DNA of 64,000 nucleotides from Rattus norvegicus (taxonomy: Eukaryota > Chordata > Mammalia > Rodentia > Muridae), in the NCBI RefSeq assembly GCF_036323735.1, contig NC_086024.1, positions 74,034,924 through 74,098,923 of the forward strand. The letters run 5' to 3'. The position numbers and the translations under genes were made by a program. The notes beneath the pieces were generated by a model, which saw nothing but the letters and a program-made list of their open reading frames with translations, was not told the DNA's origin and made no database searches. This document shows, piece after piece, positions 1 to 11,844 of the stretch. The first letter of the stretch is position 1; each line of letters opens with the position of its first letter.

Positions 1-2962
1 CAGATGCTTCCCTAGTTTTTCTTCTATTAGTTTGAGTGTGTCCGGTTTGATGTGGAGGTCCTTGATCCACTTGGACTTAAGCTTTGTACAGGGTGATAAG
101 GATGGATCGATCTGCAATCTTCTACATGTTGCCCTCCAGTTGAACCAGCACCATTTGCTGAAAATGCTATCTTTTTTCCATTGGATGGTTTTGGCTCCTT
201 TGTCAAAAATCAAGTGACCATAGGTGTGTGGGTTCATTTCTGGGTCTTTAATTCTATTCCATTGGTCTATCTGTCTGTCTCTGTACCAATACCATGCAGT
301 TTTTATCACTATTGCTCTGTAATACAGCTTGAGTTCAGGGATAGTGATTCCCCCTGAAGTCGTTTTATTGTGGAGGATAGCTTTAGCTATCCTGGGTTTT
401 TTGTTATTCCAGATGAATTTGCAAATTGTTGTGTCTAACTCTTTGAAGAATTGGATTGGTATTTTGATGGGGATTGCATTGAATCTGTAGATTGCTTTTG
501 GTAAAATGGCCATTTTTACTATATTAATCTTGCCAATCCATGAGCATGGGAGATCTTTCCATCTTCTGAGGTCTTCTTCAATTTCTTTCCTCAGTGTCTT
601 GAAGTTCTTATTATACAGATCTTTTACTTGCTTGGTTAAAGTCACACCGAGGTACTTTATTTTATTTGGGTCTATTATGAAGGGTGTCGTTTCCCTAATT
701 TCTTTCTCAGCTTGTTTCTCTTTTGTGTAGAGGAAGGCTACTGATTTATTTGAGTTAATTTTATACCCAGCCACTTTGCTGAAGTTGTTTATCAGCTTTA
801 GTAGTTCTCTGGTGGAACTTTTGGGATCACTTAAACGTACTATCATATCATCTGCAAATAGTGATATTTTGACCTCTTCTTTTCCGATCTGTATCCCCTT
901 GATCTCCTTTTGTTGTCTGATTGCTCTGGCTAGAACTTCAAGAACTATATTGAATAAGTAGGGAGAGAGTGGGCAGCCTTGTCTAGTCCCTGATTTTAGT
1001 GGGATTGCTTCAAGTTTCTCTCCATTTAGTGTAATGTTAGCCACTGGTTTGCTCTATATGGCTTTTACTATGTTTAGGTATGGGCCTTGAATTCCTATTC
1101 TTTCCAGGACTTTTATCATGAAGGGGTGTTGAATTTTGTCAAATGCTTTCTGAGCATCTAATGAAATGATCATGTGGTTCTATTCTTTCAGTTTGTTTAT
1201 ATAATGGATCACGTTGATGGTTTTCCGTATATTAAACCATCCCTGCATGCCTGGGATGAAGCCTACTTGATCATGGTGGATGATTGTTTTGATGTGCTCT
1301 TGAATTCGGTTTGCCAGAATTTTATTGAGTATTTTTGCGTCGATATTCATAAGGGAAATTGGTCTGAAGTTCTCTTTCTTTGTTGTGTCTTTGTGTGGTT
1401 TAGGTATAAGAGTAATTGTGGCTTCGTAGAAGGAATTCGATAGGGCTCCATCTGTTTCAATTTTGTGGAATAGTTTGGATAATATTGGTATGAGGTCTTC
1501 TATGAAGGTTTGATAGAATTCTGCACTAAACCCGTCTGGACCTGGGCTCTTTTTGGTTGGGAGACCTTTAATGACTGCTTCTATTTCCTTAGGAGTTTTG
1601 GGGTTGTTTAACTGGTTTATCTGTTCCTGATTTAACTTCGATACCTGGTATCTGTCTAGGAAATTGTCCATTTCCTGAAGATTTTCAAGTTTTGTTGAAT
1701 ATAGGTTTTTATAGTAAGATCTGATGATTTTCTGAATTTCCTCTGAATCTGTAGTTATGTCTCCCTTTTCATTTCTGATTTTGTTAATTTGGACACACTC
1801 TCTGTGTCCTCCCGTTAGTCTGGCTAACGGTTTATCTATCTTTTTGATTTTCTCAAAGAACCAACTTTTGGTTCTGTTGATTCTTTCTATGGTCCTTTTT
1901 GTTTCTACTTGGTTGATTTCAGCTCTGAGTTTGATTATTTCCTGCCTTCTACTCCTCCTGGGTGTATTTGCTTCTTTTTGTTCTAGAGCTTTTAGGTGTG
2001 CTGTCAAGCTGCTGACATATGCTCTTTCCTGTTTCTTTCTGCAGGCACTCAGCGCTATGAGTTTTCCTCTTAGCACAGCTTTCATTGTGTCCCATAAGTT
2101 TGGGTATGTTGTACCTTCATTTTCATTAAATTCTAAAAAGTTTTTAATTTCTTTCTTTATTTCTTCCTTGACCAGGTTATCATTGAGTAGAGCATTGTTC
2201 AATTTCCACGTATATATGGGCATTCTTCCCTTATTGTTATTGAAGACCAGTTTTAGGCCGTGGTGGTCCGATAGCACGCATGGGATTATTTCTATCTTTC
2301 TGTACCTGTTGAGGCCCGTTTTTTGACCAATTATATGGTCAATTTTGGAGAAAGTACCATGAGGAGCTGAGATGAAGGTATATCCTTTTGCTTTAGGATA
2401 GAATGTTCTATAAATATCTGTTAAGTCCATTTGGCTCATGATTTCTCTTAGTCTGTCGACATCACTGTTTAATTTCTGTTTCCATGATCTGTCCATTGAT
2501 GAGAGTGGGGTGTTGAAATCTCCCACTATTATTGTGTGAGGTGCAATGTGTGTTTTGAGCTTTAGTAAGGTTTCTTTTACGTATGTAGGTGCCCTTGTAT
2601 TTGGGGCATAGATATTTAGGATTGAGAGTTCATCTGGTGGATTTTTCCTTTGATGAATATGAAAGGAAAAATCATATCTTATCTTTTTTGATGACTTTTA
2701 GTTGGAAATTGATTTTATTTGATAATAGAATGGCTACTCCAGCTTGCTTCTTCTGACCATTTGCTTGGAAATTTGTTTTCCAGCCTTTCACTCTGAGGTA
2801 GTGTCTGTCTTTGTCTCTGAGGTGTGTTTCCTGTAGGCAACAGAATGCAGGGTCCTCGTTGCGTATCCAGTTTGTTAATCTATGTCTTTTTATTGGGGAG
2901 TTGAGGCCATTGATATTGAGAGATATTAAGGAATAATGATTATTGCTTCCCGTTATATTCAT
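1..2962 (-). pseudogene. L1 ORF2 (endonuclease/reverse transcriptase), broken, C-terminal end outside window
   Basis: ORF2 nicks target DNA and reverse-transcribes L1 RNA at the nick. The start at 2962 reads MNITGSNNHYSLISLNINGL, the usual N-terminus of the endonuclease domain; QETHL and, further on, GDFNTPLS and SDHHG are endonuclease active-site motifs. The reverse transcriptase FADD motif is encoded at 858-847. Damage visible by comparison with the copies at 19688 and 25365: a 1-bp deletion near 2636 plus scrambled bases near 2665-2675 that shift the frame in the endonuclease; a TAG at 1182-1180 where the other copy has CAA; and a second TAG at 1056-1054 where the other copy has TAC. The longest uninterrupted piece is 448 codons (2526-1180). 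The part missing beyond base 1 is the C-terminal Cys-rich region. Confidence 0.93.
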
Positions 2963-3021
2963 ATTTGGATGTGAGATTATGTTTGTGTGCTTTCATTCTC
3001 TTTGTTTTTTTGCCAAGACGA

Positions 3022-4201
3022 TTAGTTTCTTGCTTCTTCTAGGGTATAGCTTGCCTCCTTATGTTGGGCTTTACCATTTATTATCCTTTGTAGTGCTGGA
3101 TTTGTAGAAAGATATTGTGTAAATTTGGTTTTGTCATGGAATATCTTGGTTTCTCCATCAATGTTAATTGAGAGTTTTGCTGGATACAGTAACCTGGGCT
3201 GGCATTTGTGTTCTCTTAGGGTCTGTATGACATCAGTCCAGGATCTTCTGGCCTTCATAGTTTCTGGCGAGAAGTCTGGTGTAATTCTGATAGGTCTGCC
3301 TTTATATGTTACTTGACCTTACTGCTTTTAATATTCTTTCTTTATTTTGTGCGTTTGGTGTTTTGACAATTATGTGACGGGAGGTGTTTCTTTTCTGGTC
3401 CAATCTATTTGGAGTTCTGTAGGCTTCTTGTATGTCTATGGGTATCTCTTTTTTTAGGTTAGGGAAGTTTTCATCTATGATTTTGTTGAAGATATTTACT
3501 GGTCCTTTGAGCTGGGAGTCTTCACTCTCTTCTATACCTATTATCCTTAGGTTTGATCTTCTCGTTGAGTCCTGGATTTCCTGTATGTTTTGGACCAGTA
3601 GCTTTTTCCGCTTTACATTATCTTTGACAGTTGAGTCAATGATTTCTATGGAATCTTCTGCTCCTGAGATCCTCTCTTCCATCTCTTGTATTCTGTTGGT
3701 GAAGCTTGTATCTACAGCTCCTTGTCTCTTCTTTTGGTTTTCTATATCCAGGGTTGTTTCCATGTGTTCTTTCCTGATTGCTTCTATTTCCATTTTTAAT
3801 TCCTTCAACTGTTTGATTGGGTTTTCCTGGAATTCTTTCAGGGATTTTTGTGTGTCCTCTCTATGGGCTTCTACTTGTTTATTTATGTTTTCCTGGAATT
3901 CTTTCAGGGATTTTTGTGTCTCCTCTCTATGGGCTTCTACTTGTTTATTTATGTTTTCCTGGAATTCTTTCAGGCATTTTTGCGATTCCTCTCTGTAGGC
4001 TTCTACTTGTTCTCTAAGGGAGTTCTTCACGTCTTTCTTGAAGTCCTCCAGCATCATGATCAAATATGATTTTGAAACTAGATCTTGCTTTTCTGGTGTG
4101 TTTGGATATTCCATGTTTGTTTTGGTGGGAGAATTGGGCTCCGATGATGCCATGTAGTCTTGGTTCCTGTTGCTTGGGTTCCTGCGCTTGCCTCTCGCCA
4201 T
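3022..4201 (-). pseudogene. L1 ORF1 (RNA-binding chaperone), one frameshift near the C-terminus
   Basis: ORF1 protein coats L1 RNA and acts as a nucleic-acid chaperone in the L1 particle. The start MARGKRRNPSNRNQDY is at 4201. A Lys/Glu/Gln-rich coiled coil covers roughly residues 45-190 and holds three 22-residue repeats. An RRM-like part follows (RRSNLRIIGIEESED), then the C-terminal domain (KARRSWTDVIQ...). The first open piece is 299 codons and ends at 3302. Compared with the copy at 18573-19629, eight bases (tttttccc on the plus strand) are missing near 3317, which shifts the frame; the C-terminal domain continues in another frame and ends at 3022. Apart from that gap the ORF is open, so this is the least damaged ORF1 in the window. 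Confidence 0.93.
3822..4019 (-). repeat. Three 66-bp tandem repeats inside the ORF1 coiled coil
   Basis: The phrase ttttcctgg recurs at 3822, 3888 and 3954, exactly 66 bp apart. Each unit encodes 22 residues of the type EFQENINKQVEAHREETQKS plus two more. Rodent L1 ORF1 is known to have a length-variable region here; a 66-bp step keeps both the frame and nearly three coiled-coil heptads. Confidence 0.9.
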
Positions 4202-5264
4202 CAGATTATCTCTAGTGTTACTTTGTTCTGCTATTTCTGACAGTGGCTAGACTGTCCTATAAGCCTGTGTGTCAGGAGTGCTGTAGACCTGTTTTCCTCT
4301 CTTTCAGTCAGTTATGGGGACAGAGTGTTCTGCTTTCGGGCGTGTAGTTTTTCCTCTCTACAGGTCTTCAGCTGTTCCTGTGGGCCTGTGTCTTGAGTTC
4401 ACCAGGCAGCTTTCTTGCAGCAGAAAATTTGGTCTTACCTGTGGTCCCGAGGCTCAAGTTTGCTCATGGGGTGATGCCCACGGTCTCTCTGCAGCGGCAG
4501 CAACCAGGAAGACCTGTGCCGCCCCTTCTGGGAGCTTCAGTGCACCAGGATTCCAGATGGTCTTTGGCTTTTTCCTCTGGCGTCCGAGATGTGTGTGCAG
4601 AGAGCAGTCTCTTCTGGTTTCCCAGGCTTGTCTCCCTCTCTGAAGGTTTAGCTCTCCCTCCCACGGGATTTGGGTGCAGAGAACTGTTTATCCGGTCTGT
4701 TTCCTTCAGGTTCCGGTGGTGTCTCAGGCAGGGGTCCTGCCGCTCCTGGGCCCTCCCCCACGGGAGCCCAGAGGCCTTATACAGTTTCCTCTTGGGCCAG
4801 GGATGTGGGCAGGGGTGAGCAGTGTTGGTGGTCTCTTCCGCTCTGCAGCCTCAGGAGTGCCCACCTGACCAGGCGGTTGGGTCTCTCTCTCACGGGGTCT
4901 GGGAGCAGAGAGCTGCTGGGGGCCGGGATCCGCGGGTGTGGGACTTCCGGTAAACACAGAACGTGCCTGGTCCTAGAGGAATTCTGCTTCCGTGTGTCCC
5001 AAGCTCACCAGGCAGCTTTCTTGCAGCAGAAAAGTTGGTCTGACCTGTGGTCCCGAGGCTCAAGTTCGCCCGTGGGGTGCTGCCCAGGGGCTCTCTGCAG
5101 CGGCAGCAACCAGGAAGACCTGTGCCGCCCCTTCCGGGAGCTTCAGTGCACCAGGGATCCAGATGGTCTTTGGCTTTTTCCTCTGGCGTCCGAGATGTGT
5201 GTGCAGAGAGCAGTCTCTTCTGGTTTCCCAGGCTTGTCTGCCTCTCTGAAGGTTTAGCTCTCCC
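4202..5264 (-). promoter_or_regulatory. L1 5'UTR / promoter region with tandem ~606-bp units
   Basis: GC-rich, CpG-containing leader of the minus-strand L1. The block beginning tcaccaggcagctttcttgc occurs at 4399 and again at 5005, a 606-bp offset, and the similarity runs to the element end at about 5264. The element therefore has one full unit plus a partial one. Rat L1 5'UTRs are known to carry units of about 600 bp and to act as internal promoters. Transcription would run leftward into ORF1. Whether this copy is active cannot be judged from sequence. Confidence 0.8.
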
Positions 5265-6325
5265 TCCCCCAAATTACAGAATTAACTCGCAATCATTATA
5301 TTTTAGAACTGGAAGACAATGATGAATTAAAATAAAATGGATGAAATTCCATCACCTGAGGAACAGCACAATGATGCTCTTTTCCCTCTCTTGAACACAC
5401 ACACGTACACACGACATAAACTTTTTCAATCAAAACTTAAATGTATATACCACATGCTTTTTCTGTGACAAATATTTTTAGTACGGTGTAAAAAATATTA
5501 TGTAACTGCCCTTCCATGACGAGACTGAATATGGACACTCTCTAACATGATATGTGACATTCTCTAACACGGATGCAGGCATGTACAGTATTAGACACAG
5601 ACATTGCAAAGAGACACTGTGAAAAATGCCATTATTTATCCTTTATGCACTTGTACAATTATTTCTCTCTTTTCTGAGTGTTGACTTACATGTTTTAGAG
5701 CTTTTTGTTTTCGCCACCACACTGCATTCACACGGATATCCCCATTCATACCGCTACAAAAAGTGTAGAAGAACATTATTTATTTTACATTCGCATCCAT
5801 GCAGATTCCCTCGCTTGATTTTCTTCAGTCTGACAGCTACAGAACAATATGAAAACAATTATGATATGTGTGTTTTTGAAACAAGCCTAAATCAACTATT
5901 AAAAGAAGAAAACAAATAAGTTAATAGTGGACATAAATTGAAAAGACAAATATATTAACCATTCTAATAAAAGGAAGGAGAAAGCAATGGAATCCATCAA
6001 GGAATTGAACTCACTAAAGCAGTGCAACAATGGTAGATTTTAAACTTATTAATAACAATGATTAAATGTGAATGATTCAAATACTCCGATGAAAGGAAAA
6101 CAATTACTAGAGTGAATGTATTCTTTATCCAAAAGACAACTTTCCTCCTCCAGTGGCCATATAAAGCATGTTCTCTGCTTCAGTTCACTGCATTGAATCA
6201 TTAACAGAAAACCTTCTGAAAAATTCTCCAAAAGTTTGGATAATCAACAAACTTCTAAAGAAACTATGCAATATACTATAAATCAAAAAAGACTACAAGA
6301 CATTTTCAAATGTTTGAATAGAATG
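5265..6325. other. No recognisable feature (AT-rich unique sequence)
   Basis: Short open frames here have no recognisable domain. There is a small (CA)-rich patch near 5395-5415. Nothing else supported. Confidence 0.6.
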
Positions 6326-6339
6326 AAAATGCAAAGACC

Positions 6340-6689
6340 TGGAAGAGCTTGAAGGGGCTCGAGACCCCATAGGTACAACAATGCCAAGCAACCAGAGCTT
6401 CCAGGGACTAAGTCACTACCTAAAGACTAAAAATGGACTGACCCTGGACTCTGACCTCATAGGTAGCAATAAATATCCTAGTAAGAGCACCAGTGGAAGG
6501 GGAAGCCCTGGGTCCTGCTAAGACTGAACCCCCAGTGAAGTAGATTGTTGGGGGGAGGGCGGCAAGGGGGGGAGGATGGGGAGGGGAACGCCCATAAAGA
6601 AGGGGAGGGGGGAGGGGGATGTTTGCCCGGAAACCGGGAAAGGGAATGACACTCGAAATGTATATAAGAAATACTCAAGTTAATAAAAA
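6340..6689 (+). mobile_element. 5'-truncated L1 insertion (3'UTR only) with 14-bp TSD
   Basis: This is the last ~350 bp of an L1: the 3'UTR with its G-rich polypurine tract (about 6550-6635), ending in aataaaaaaaa. It is flanked by the direct repeat aaaatgcaaagacc at 6326-6339 and 6690-6703, the expected TSD. It contains no coding sequence. It closely matches 54700-55068, and its perfect TSD suggests a fairly recent insertion. Confidence 0.95.
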
Positions 6690-6846
6690 AAAATGCAAAG
6701 ACCACATAAAAAAACTGTGCTCATGCTAATACCATGCTTAGAGAAAAGTTTCTAGCAGAAAATATTTAGATAAGACAAAAAGATAAAGAGCAAGACAAGT
6801 AGATGACATCCAAAAACAAGCAGAAGGAAATAAGTTAAAACACCAA

Positions 6847-6955
6847 GCCTGGCATGGTGACTCATACTTTTAATTTCAACATTCTAGCAGGCTGATGCAG
6901 ATGGACTGCCATTAGTTTGAGTCCAGCCTTGTCTATACAGTGAGTTCCATACAGG
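6847..6955 (+). mobile_element. B1 SINE (degenerate)
   Basis: Begins gcctggcatggtgactcat and runs through gaggctgatgcag-like and gagtccagccttgtctatac sequence, in the order of the 7SL-derived rodent B1. It carries many substitutions and short gaps. Not transcriptionally informative here. Confidence 0.8.
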
Positions 6956-7405
6956 ATAAATGTATCATATATCATATATGTATTTGGAGTAAATATAAGG
7001 AAGAAATATACTAGAGAAATATTGAGATATTATGAAAAACTTTCTGTTAGAAAATACAATAATAAGATAAAATGGATAATATTTTTGAAAGATATATAAA
7101 CTATAAAACCTCAATAAAAACCTGAATAATCCTGTAATATATTAATTTGAAATTAAAAGCTTCCCATAAAAAAATCCAACCTAAGTCACTTCATGTCACT
7201 AAGAATGAATAATCTGTTGGGTTTATTACAGAAGCCCAAGATATCTTTACATTCAGAATCAATTGTTACAATTAATCAAATTAATAAACCAAAAGGAATC
7301 TTCAAACAATGACCTAAAATAAAGCGTAGCATGCATCAGCAAGATGTACTATTTACTCGAGGTGTCGAAAGCTCAGCAAAGCAGGTAAAGATATTGTCCA
7401 ATTGA
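6956..7405. other. No recognisable feature (very AT-rich)
   Basis: Mostly A/T runs with no open frame of interest and no clear repeat. Confidence 0.5.
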
Positions 7406-7770
7406 TAAAAGCACAAACACAAAACTATTGCTAACCTGCTGGAATGCATGCCCAAGATCTGTGCAAGACCAAATGAACTAAAGACCATCATGGAGCTTTT
7501 GACAACTAATGGCTGCTGGACAGTAAATTTTCTTAGGCCCCGAGATGCTACCCACTATATCTATGTACATGAATATAAGTGGAGCACTAAGTGGAGTTAG
7601 TGGGTCTAAGAACTGAGTCCACAAGGTTGAGAAGGAAAGGAAGGCACTACAGAGGATGCGTGATAAATTGGAAGCAAGAAACTGGGGAAGTAGATTTGAT
7701 CAAAACACGTTGAAGACACAAATGAAATTCTCAAACAAGTTTTTTAAAATTGCCACCAGAATAGCCCTAC
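7406..7770 (+). mobile_element. Old Lx-class L1 3'UTR fragment
   Basis: The stretch gatctgtgcaagaccaaatg ... aactaatggctgctggacag ... gagcactaagtggagttagtgggt ... atgaaattctcaaacaa follows the order of old rodent Lx L1 3'UTRs, with heavy divergence. No poly(A) or TSD is clear. The left boundary is uncertain. Confidence 0.65.
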
Positions 7771-8215
7771 CATCAGCAATGTATTTATGCTGAAAAGTTA
7801 GTGTTCTTTCTTTGACATTAGGAAGGAGTTAAAGTGTCTGATCCTATATCTTCTCATCAATGTGGCCTTGAGGATTCTAACACTTTAACAAAGGAATCAA
7901 CAAATTAATACATTCTCACAGATTGAAAAGAGATAAGTGGCACGGTGACTGTTCATGGTCCACATTGCTATATGTAGAAAACTCTAGCAAATATTCTAAG
8001 AGAATTTAGAAAATCAGGATGCAAAGTAAAGAAAAAATAACCTAGTTCTATAAACCTCCAGATTCAACCTAATTTTACTAAATATTTTATAGGCTTTTTT
8101 ATTAAACAAAAACTATCAAGTTGATTCAAAGAATTATGTAGGAGAGCAAAGGTCATAGAGTATTTGAACCAGAAAGCATTACTAAAGAAACTATGCAAAA
8201 GGAAACCACAGCAAA
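7771..8215. other. No recognisable feature
   Basis: AT-rich unique sequence without supported genes or repeats. Confidence 0.5.
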
Positions 8216-8216
8216 A

Positions 8217-8530
8217 CCTGGAGAGGTGTCTCAGCTGCAAAGTACCCATCACACAAATAAGAGGACTTGAGACTGGATCCACAGAGCCTAAGTAAATGCT
8301 TGGCATAATTGAGTGTTCCTCTAACCCTAGCACTGTGGATGTTGCAGACAGGATTTCTGGAATTCACCTGTCAACCAGACTAAATAATCAATAAATTATG
8401 GGTGCAATAGAATACACTGTCTCAAAAGATAAGAAGAAGAGCAATAGGGTAAGATGGCCGACATCATCCTCTGGCCTCCACAGGCGTGCACATAATATGC
8501 ACACACACTTATATGCGCATAGTCACACAT
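8217..8530 (+). mobile_element. B4 SINE with CA-rich tail
   Basis: Starts ggagaggtgtctcagctgca (tRNA-like head), then a B1-like middle (ctaaccctagcactgtgga), then ctctggcctccacaggcgtg and a CA-rich tail, which is the layout of a rodent B4. It is strongly diverged. The minus-strand copy at 52604-52918 shows the same parts in reverse. Confidence 0.65.
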
Positions 8531-8580
8531 GCACACACATACACATACACACACACACATACACACACACTACACACAAA
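8517..8580. repeat. (CA)n-type microsatellite, imperfect
   Basis: Alternating acacac with interspersed t, continuing from the tail of the B4 SINE. Confidence 0.9.
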
Positions 8581-8589
8581 ACAGTGAAA

Positions 8590-8955
8590 TCCCACTTGCA
8601 AAACAATTATAACAGCTAAAACAAAAACAAAAACAAAGAAGAAAAAGTTAAAGAACTCCTCCAATGCAAAGGATATAGGTCCTTCAGACCCTCATACCCT
8701 GATGAAAAGTTTCTCTTTGGAATGCATTATATAAATATCTTAAAAATGTTATATGTATGCCTTCAATATAAGCTTTCATTCCACTAACCCAAGAAACTAA
8801 AAATATATTTCCACATAAAGATTGTGCCCTAATGTTGAGCCTAGAGTTATTTAGCTCTCTCTCAAAACAAAACAAAACAAAACAGAAACCCAAAATCCTG
8901 ACCCTCCAAATGTCCTTCATTATGTGGTAAACAAACCATGGTAAAACCATAAAAA
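8590..8955. other. No gene; short A-rich repeats
   Basis: Contains small (AAAAC)n patches near 8615-8635 and 8866-8884. No other feature seen. Confidence 0.5.
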
Positions 8956-8959
8956 TCAA

Positions 8960-9316
8960 ACTGAGAAAGAATGAACTATCCTACACACAACATGGATGGA
9001 TCTTAGATAATTATGCTGAGTGACAGAGTGAGACAATAAACATGTACATACTCTGTGATTTATTTATGTAAGTCCCAGAAAATGCTGCCTAATTTATAGT
9101 GACAGAAAGCACACCACTAATTGCCTGGAGAGGAGTAGAGGTAGATCCATTACAAAGGGGCACAAGGAACATCAAGGGTGATGGATATGTTCGTTATCTT
9201 GATACAGCAATGGCTTCACAGGTATGACAGGTATGTCAAAACTCATCAATTTGTATACTTTAAATATATGCACTTTATTTTGCATCAATTACACCTTAAT
9301 GAAGCTGCAAAAATAA
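8960..9316 (+). mobile_element. Ancient mammalian L1 (L1M-type) 3' end
   Basis: Contains caacatggatggatcttaga, gtgatggatatgttcgttat, cttgatacagcaatggcttcacaggt and a terminal atcaattacaccttaatgaagctgcaaaa. This order is typical of 3' ends of L1 families older than the rodent lineage. A similar block should therefore lie at the orthologous place in non-rodent mammals. Confidence 0.75.
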
Positions 9317-9750
9317 GTATAAAAATGCCAGCTTCTGTGCACATGTACATGTCAGGGCACGTGCACATGCTCCGTTTTTAGTTCATACCAACTCCATCAC
9401 TATAAGATAGCGCTTCATTTTTTAAATTCCTATGAAAGAAATAATAATTACTTGCATTCCACTAACGCTACTTTCGTGCTCCATATTACTCCTCATAGAA
9501 ACTCATTGACCTAGAGTCACTGTCACTTAGAAAATACCTACCTGAGATGATAGAGAGAGGTCTATCCATGTGATGCTTCCCTAATTTTGTCTTCATGTTT
9601 CATTAACTCATTAAACTCCTTTATCTTGTAAATTCAGTTAATTTTCCCAGAACCCATAACTATGCTTAAAGTGTTTCATGTGTGTGCATGTGTTTTCAAG
9701 AGGTCACATTCAGGATGTGTTACATGTCTTAGAAGACCAATGTAGATAAA
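9317..9750. other. No recognisable feature
   Basis: AT-rich unique sequence; nothing supported. Confidence 0.5.
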
Positions 9751-10450
<700 letters not shown>

Positions 10451-10454
10451 AACT

Positions 10455-10504
10455 GGGAAATGGGATAACATTTGAAATATAAATAAATAAAATATCCAAT
10501 AAAA
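10455..10504 (+). mobile_element. L1 3'-terminal remnant
   Basis: gggaaatgggataacatttg followed by aaatataaataaataaaatatccaa matches the last ~50 bp of the L1 tail also seen at 41570-41616. Too short to assign a subfamily. Confidence 0.7.
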
Positions 10505-10921
10505 TTAGCCAAAAAAAGAACATATGATAACTCTCAAGTGAAAATTAGTCATCAAAGTATTCTGAGGCAGCTTTTCCAGAATGACTGGTTTTGCTAATAA
10601 TTTACACTCATAGTAAAATCATGACAGCAGGAGTTACTTAGTGTGGAGTGGGCACTATAAGTATTTGATCTTTTCTGGTGACTCATATTAGCTGTTTCCA
10701 TTTTAATTTAGACAATGAAAGTGGCTGTTCCCAGCACACCAGTTCCCTTCCTTGAACTTTAATGTGCCCTTTGAAGATCTCTAAGGTCATTTTTAACCTT
10801 TTTAATCTAGAAGCTTTAATCCTTTCTTCTGAAGTGTTTGGCTTCCTGTATAAATCCAGTGGAGCAGAGAAATTAACTCATCCAAACAAGCACATTTCCC
10901 CAAAAAGGAAGACTTGACAGA
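10505..10921. other. No recognisable feature
   Basis: Unique sequence; no supported gene. Confidence 0.5.
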
Positions 10922-10990
10922 CTGCCATCATCATCATATCATCATCACCACCACCACCATGACTATCATCATCACCATCACCGTCATCAA
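10922..10990. repeat. Imperfect (CAT/CAC)n triplet repeat
   Basis: catcatcatatcatcatcac with interruptions; both CAT and CAC units are present. Confidence 0.9.
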
Positions 10991-11002
10991 CAGCAAATGT
11001 AG

Positions 11003-11085
11003 ATGGCTGGGGTGAGAAGGGAGCTGAGAGGTGGAGAACTTGCTTACTTACATAAGGTCCTAAGTTCAATCTCTAGTCACCCAAA
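11003..11085 (+). mobile_element. Possible old ID-like (tRNA-derived) SINE
   Basis: ggctggggtgagaagggagc followed by tgagaggtggagaacttgct and gtcctaagttcaatctctag lines up with the ID consensus in order, including A-box-like and B-box-like parts, and ends in an A-rich tail. It is much more diverged than the ID at 62040. Confidence 0.45.
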
Positions 11086-11089
11086 AGAA

Positions 11090-11431
11090 AATTAAAAAAG
11101 GATTGTAGGCTTTTAGCTTTTTGGCTATAACTAACCTATTATTTCTCACAGAGCTTCCAAAACCATCTTACCCTAAACTGATTCTTACTCAACACTTACT
11201 AAAGACCATTATCTCTGTCTTGCAGAATGTGGTACTGTGGTAATGGATTTCTTCTATTGTCCCATTCCTAACACAGCAAAGTAGAAAAAATATTAAAAGA
11301 AGATTACTTTAAGAGAAGACAGTATGTGTGAGAGTGATAATAATAAGAAAAAATTCACACTGGAGGAGCAGGGGTCTATCTCTTCCTCTGAGTTCCTTAC
11401 TCCCAACTGTACCCAATCTGAACATAAGAAT
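11090..11431. other. No recognisable feature
   Basis: Unique sequence. Two overlapping short open frames start near 11324, but they run into the URR1-like repeat and are not credible genes. Confidence 0.5.
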
Positions 11432-11434
11432 TCT

Positions 11435-11632
11435 CACCCTATGGTTCATGACTCCTTTGGAGGCTGCATATCAGATATCCTGCATATCAGCTACTTACAT
11501 TATAATTCCCAACAGTAACAAAGTTATAGTTATTAAGTAGTAATGAAATAGTTTTATACTTGGAGGTCTCTACAACACGAGGAACTGTATTAAAGGGTCA
11601 CAGCACTAGGAACATTAAGAAACACTGCTCTA
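11435..11632 (-). mobile_element. URR1-like non-autonomous hAT (Charlie) DNA transposon
   Basis: ggttcatgactcctttggag ... catatcagatatcctgcata ... tacattataattcccaacag ... gaggaactgtattaaagggt ... ttaagaaacactgctctag matches the common rodent URR1 repeat, whose terminal repeats resemble cagtggttctcaac. The right end is recognisable; the left end is eroded. Orientation is assigned by my memory of the consensus and may be reversed. Confidence 0.7.
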
Positions 11633-11844
11633 GATCCACACCCCTTTTTAAACATTGGTATTTACAAATTTCAAATAAATTCATGGCATTATTGCTTATA
11701 AACTTCTTAAACATCTAAATCTAGATGTGGGCAAAATATATCCCCCATGTTCATCTACTAGAGATGAAGCATACTGTCGTTTTTAAAAATGTTTTCAACT
11801 CATAAAGGACAACAACCAGCTCTTTGAGACTGTATCTCTCTGCA

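Larger units (their letters stand above)
1..5264 (-). mobile_element. L1 retrotransposon, rat L1 type, near full length, 3' part cut by window edge
   Basis: On the minus strand this reads 5'UTR (5264-4202), ORF1 (4201-3022), short spacer, ORF2 (2962 to beyond base 1). The order and protein content are those of a LINE-1, which moves by target-primed reverse transcription. The 5' end is taken at about 5264, where similarity to the inner copy of the 5'UTR unit stops and AT-rich unique DNA begins. The 3' end and poly(A) lie outside the window, so no TSD can be tested. Both ORFs are broken, so the copy should not be autonomous. It is closely similar to the plus-strand copy at 18027-23880. Confidence 0.95.

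Noticed and set aside
1757..2326. 189-codon plus-strand frame with many hydrophobic residues
   Set aside because: It is the antisense shadow of L1 ORF2. The hydrophobic look comes from the complement of Lys/Glu-rich codons. The same shadow appears in other L1 copies.
3432..3998. 188-codon plus-strand frame with internal repeats
   Set aside because: Antisense of the ORF1 coiled coil; the repeats are the 66-bp units.
4393..5257. Several overlapping 85-195-codon frames in GC-rich DNA
   Set aside because: They lie in the L1 5'UTR and arise from GC-rich composition; the same frames recur in both copies of the 606-bp unit.
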